A stretch of 10,228 nucleotides of DNA from Euperipatoides rowelli (taxonomy: Eukaryota > Onychophora > Udeonychophora > Euonychophora > Peripatopsidae): NCBI GenBank assembly GCA_003024985.2, contig PXIH01S0014087.1. The stretch is one strand, 5' to 3'. The position numbers were made by a program, and so were the translations under genes. The notes beneath the pieces were generated by a model, which was given only the letters and a program-made list of their open reading frames with translations, was not told where the DNA came from and made no database searches. Shown piece by piece: positions 7,802 to 10,228 of the stretch. Numbering within the stretch: position 1 is the first letter of the stretch; the number at the start of each line of letters is the position of its first letter.

Positions 7802-7802
7802 N
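7802..7802. other. Ambiguous base (N)
   Basis: The only non-ACGT character in the window. It falls in a codon between YCS and IWH of the LINE C-terminal block. It marks an unresolved or polymorphic base, perhaps because of repeat collapse. Confidence 0.99.
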
Positions 7803-8104
7803 AAATCTGGCATTAGTAAGTTAAAAAAAAAAAATTAATGACATAGAAGCAGTTCAAAAAAGAGCATTAATAATTATATTTGCTAATAATTTTCACCTAA
7901 AATGATCACTTGAATCAAGAAGATCAAATTAATGCCAAAATTTGCCAAGCGTTTTTTTTCAGCCTATCCTAAATTTATACCACTTACTATTTATCAACAA
8001 TATAATAAGAATACCAGAAGTAGTAGTAACTCCAAAATACTTTATATTAGAACATCTAGATGTACGTACATGATCCCCAAATGTTCCCATATTGAAATTG
8101 TTAA

Positions 8105-8322
8105 ATAAGGAATTCTAAATTAGGCATTTCTAATATACTGTATTTTTTTAGTTTATCTTAAGTACGTACTTTAAAATTCATATGCAAATTTTTCTAGAAT
8201 ATTTTTTATATCCCTGAATGGGGCAAAGAAAATACACTCATGTAATTTGTTGTTAAATTTTTTTCATTTGTACAATTTACATGTTAATAAACTTATAATA
8301 ATATTAATAATAATAACAATAA
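8105..8322 (+). other. 3' noncoding region and tail of the older LINE
   Basis: The region follows the stop at 8102-8104 and ends with AATAATATTAATAATAATAA-type repeats (about 8297-8322), the expected place and form of a non-LTR tail. AATAAA-like signals precede it (TTAATAAACT, 8284-8293). No stem-loop as clear as that of the nested element was seen. Confidence 0.6.
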
Positions 8323-8970
8323 CCTTCAATGAATTGCTCTGTCAACAAAATTCTTCTACACTAAACTGATTGGTGCTAACTTGCACCATCCTAATAATTG
8401 TTGGCACTGAAAATGGCATGTGACAAACTTGCCATGCTAAATTGACCAGACACCATTTTTTCACACACAAATATGCAATATGAAAATATGTAAATTGTTA
8501 TAAATGAGTTATAAATATAATAATAGATTCATTATAATTAAAATCAAGATAAAAATTAAGCTAAAGATTAAAAGTTCAACATTTTCACTCACCCTTATAT
8601 TGTTCTTCATATACTCTAAAATATACACTAACTTGTAATATTAAAGAATTCACGTGTTGATATTGTCACAGTAACTCATGCATGGAATATAAAATTACCT
8701 TCAATTTTTATATATACACTGAATTTGATTCTTACAATATCCTACTGTAACAATTATATTTCACTTTACATTTACATATTTGACTGTCTAAAGTTAAACT
8801 TAGGTTAGCATCCGTTATCTGTCCACCAATATAATATGCGAAAAAATAACCGTTGATTGGTTAACAAATTAAAATTATCATTATCAAAGTCGATTAAAAA
8901 AAAAAGGATTATTTCACCTCTAGATTATCATAGGGTTGGAAAAAGTGGGTTTAATACGTAGTTGGAATTA
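8323..8970. other. AT-rich noncoding stretch
   Basis: No coding frame supported. Small hairpins occur at GGTGC...GCACC (about 8371-8386) and within TGGCATGTGACAAACTTGCCA (about 8414-8438), where two alternative pairings are possible. No repeat family is recognised. Confidence 0.5.
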
Positions 8971-8997
8971 AGGGTTAGGGTTAGGGTAAGGTTAGGA
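8971..8997 (+). repeat. Short interstitial telomeric repeat (TTAGGG)n
   Basis: AGGG, two exact TTAGGG units (8975-8986), then the degenerate TAAGG and TTAGGA. TTAGGG is the metazoan telomere repeat. Such short internal arrays usually come from double-strand break repair involving telomerase, or from chance expansion. Confidence 0.8.
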
Positions 8998-10107
8998 CTT
9001 TAAATAAAAATATTGGTAGACAATAACGCATCCTGACCTAGACTTACTTCAATGACTATCCATTTTGCTAAATCTACTGCAGCATTAAGCAAATGAATAG
9101 TTAATTCTTCCAGTAATTGTTTAATGTTGAGGTTGCTAAGAAACGTTTCTAAGAAAGAATATCTTGTTTAACATTTCATTGTCTTATGATGAAGCTTCTA
9201 TTATTTGTTTATTATTCATTTCCTATTCATATTGTGATTAGAAAGTCAATTTTAAGTTTTCATTCACAAAACATTTATAATTTATTGACAAGAAAATGGT
9301 GGATGCAATGTGTCACTACTCTAATCAAGTTTTCTATTTGAAAAAAAATCTATATATATATTTTTTCTTTTTTCTTCTCTGCACTTTGCTATTATAAAAT
9401 GATATTTAGAAAAGTTAACGCAGAAAATTCTTCGATTTTGAACAGCTGGTACAAAAAAAATTTCATTTCTGATTGACATTCATTATAACTTATTCTATAA
9501 TAAAAAACCTCACAGACGTTCAACTTCTAATACTCTTATCTTATAAACAAGAAAATCTAAATAAGAAAAAGACTACAAATTTAACTAATTAATCTACAAA
9601 AGAAATATTTAGCTATACATCTGCATCCAGTTCCAACAACTTGACAACTCTAAATGTATGTGTGTTTATGTATGTATATATTATAACAAATCCAAACTAA
9701 GGATTGTTATAAACTAAGAAAAAGTTGAAACTATTGTTGTTGTGTGTAAGGGGAAGAATAAAATAATTGCATAGGCCGTCTTCTTGGTTGGTAAATAATA
9801 ATTACTTTTAACTTTTATTTATATTGCAATAAATAAAATAGGTTATAAATAAAATATTCTTTGCATTCGCTATTTACAGCAAATACGCTCAACAGTGTAT
9901 AATATTTAAAAACTACTTGAAGCAAAACTATTTACAAAATAATAATATCCATGGAGGTACGATTGTGAGAAAGCTGGTTGCTGTTCTAAAGGTGGGCAAC
10001 AACCACTTCCTCAGAAAAGACAATGTTACAAAATAATAGTTAGCCTTTATGGCAAAATAATATTACACATTAAAAATAGTTGCAATGAATAATTGCATAA
10101 CTAATTA
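8998..10107. other. AT-rich noncoding stretch
   Basis: No gene supported. Visible features are TATATATATATT next to T-rich runs (9350-9372), a TATG/TGTG-rich microsatellite-like patch (about 9653-9682), an ATAACAAATCC (9683-9693) / GGATTGTTAT (9701-9710) hairpin with one bulge, and a GGTTG...CAACC inverted repeat (about 9976-10005). Confidence 0.5.
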
Positions 10108-10215
10108 GCATTAGCCGCACATCTGGGCAATAGAATTGTGTATGACGTGTTTGCTAAGCTTTAGAGCAAACACGTCACACACTAAACAGCCCGGATGCAC
10201 GGAATAATGCGTGCA
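10108..10215. repeat. Long imperfect palindrome (foldback/MITE-like), near the window end
   Basis: The centre is a perfect 13-bp stem, TGACGTGTTTGCT (10143-10155) with AGCAAACACGTCA (10165-10177), closing a 9-base loop that includes AAGCTT. Further out, the 21 bases at 10108-10128, from GCATTAGCC to ATCTGGGC, pair with 10189-10210 (GCCCGGATG to ATAATGC), with a few mismatches and one extra base. TGTG/CACA pairing lies between. TGCACG (10196-10201) and CGTGCA (10210-10215) form a competing side hairpin. The region is richer in G, C and CpG than its flanks. The arms pair imperfectly, as expected for an aging foldback element or a structured transcript. Confidence 0.8.
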
Positions 10216-10228
10216 CAATAGCAAACAT

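Larger units (their letters stand above)
6681..8104 (+). pseudogene. Decayed LINE reverse transcriptase (palm to C-terminus), split by insertion
   Basis: From 6681 the frame reads QGSVMENLLFSIMVIDIA, equivalent to the RT motif QGSVLGPLLF.IYINDI. It continues to LKYVDDITIS, with the catalytic YxDD intact at 6759-6770. After a frameshift near 6785 come QQDNLT and LQLNQQKCIVI, matching Q.DL...W...LN..KC. After another comes SLLGFQLQNNLKWDVQI (6949-6999), matching LLGV.I...LKWD.H. The nested insertion follows. At about 7733 it resumes with SNTYKSFIRPLIKYCS, then IWH, DIEAVQKRALIIIF (7840-7881), KFAKRFFSAYP and finally SRCTYMIPKCS, ending at a stop at 8102-8104. These are the conserved C-terminal landmarks of CR1/L2-like ORF2. 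At least four frameshifts, several stops and a 700-bp insertion make it non-functional. The exact clade needs a search. Confidence 0.85.
6681..8322 (+). mobile_element. CR1/L2-like LINE 3' half, interrupted by a nested element
   Basis: RT coding blocks (6681-7030 and 7731-8104) are followed by a noncoding 3' region and an AAT-rich tail (about 8291-8322). The order and strand fit one non-LTR element inserted on the plus strand. The 5' part is not recognised upstream of 6681, which suits the usual 5' truncation or deeper decay. The body is split by a separate tailed element at about 7031-7730. Confidence 0.8.

Overview
The window comes from a strongly AT-rich eukaryotic (animal) genome. Runs of A and T, (TA)n, scattered AATAAA motifs and stop-dense reading frames are everywhere, and there are no operons, Shine-Dalgarno sites or other prokaryotic signals. 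All recognisable coding sequence is transposon-derived and decayed: one hAT DNA transposon remnant, one LINE endonuclease remnant on the minus strand, and one LINE reverse transcriptase remnant on the plus strand that is interrupted by a second retroelement. A short TTAGGG array fits a metazoan. The combination of AT richness, CR1/L2-like LINEs and a Buster-type hAT would suit a cnidarian such as Hydra or an AT-rich lophotrochozoan, but the sequence does not decide this. No intact host gene, tRNA, rRNA or CRISPR array is visible.

Layout. Positions 1-360 are the right-hand part of a hAT element: a BED-like zinc-finger N-terminus (31 to about 253) runs directly into the terminal inverted repeat, which ends at 360, so most of the transposase is missing. 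Positions 870-938 hold a 21-bp perfect inverted repeat. About 1020-1930 (minus) is a LINE apurinic endonuclease domain and the start of the following linker, with a roughly 51-bp (17-codon) tandem repeat inside it. Positions 1931-6000 are AT-rich noncoding DNA with a (TA)15 tract, two poly(A) runs, a G-quadruplex-type G tract (3450-3472), a perfect TGACGTCA site (4420-4427) and a 14-bp GC-core palindrome (5283-5296). A second TGACGTCA lies in a CpG-rich patch at about 6010-6105.

Positions 6681-8322 are an old LINE 3' half: RT motifs QGSV...LLF and YVDD, then the thumb/C-terminal region, a 3' UTR and an (AAT)n-like tail. Between RT blocks that should be adjacent (7030 and 7731) sits a nested element of about 700 bp. 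It begins GGCGCCGGTGGCAGCC and ends in a stem-loop plus an AATAAATGAATAATAATAAT tail. Positions 8323-10107 are noncoding with a short interstitial telomeric repeat (8971-8997). The window ends in a long imperfect palindrome (10108-10215).

Nothing here is likely to make a functional protein. The window reads as intergenic or intronic DNA built from layers of mobile-element insertion, internal deletion and decay.
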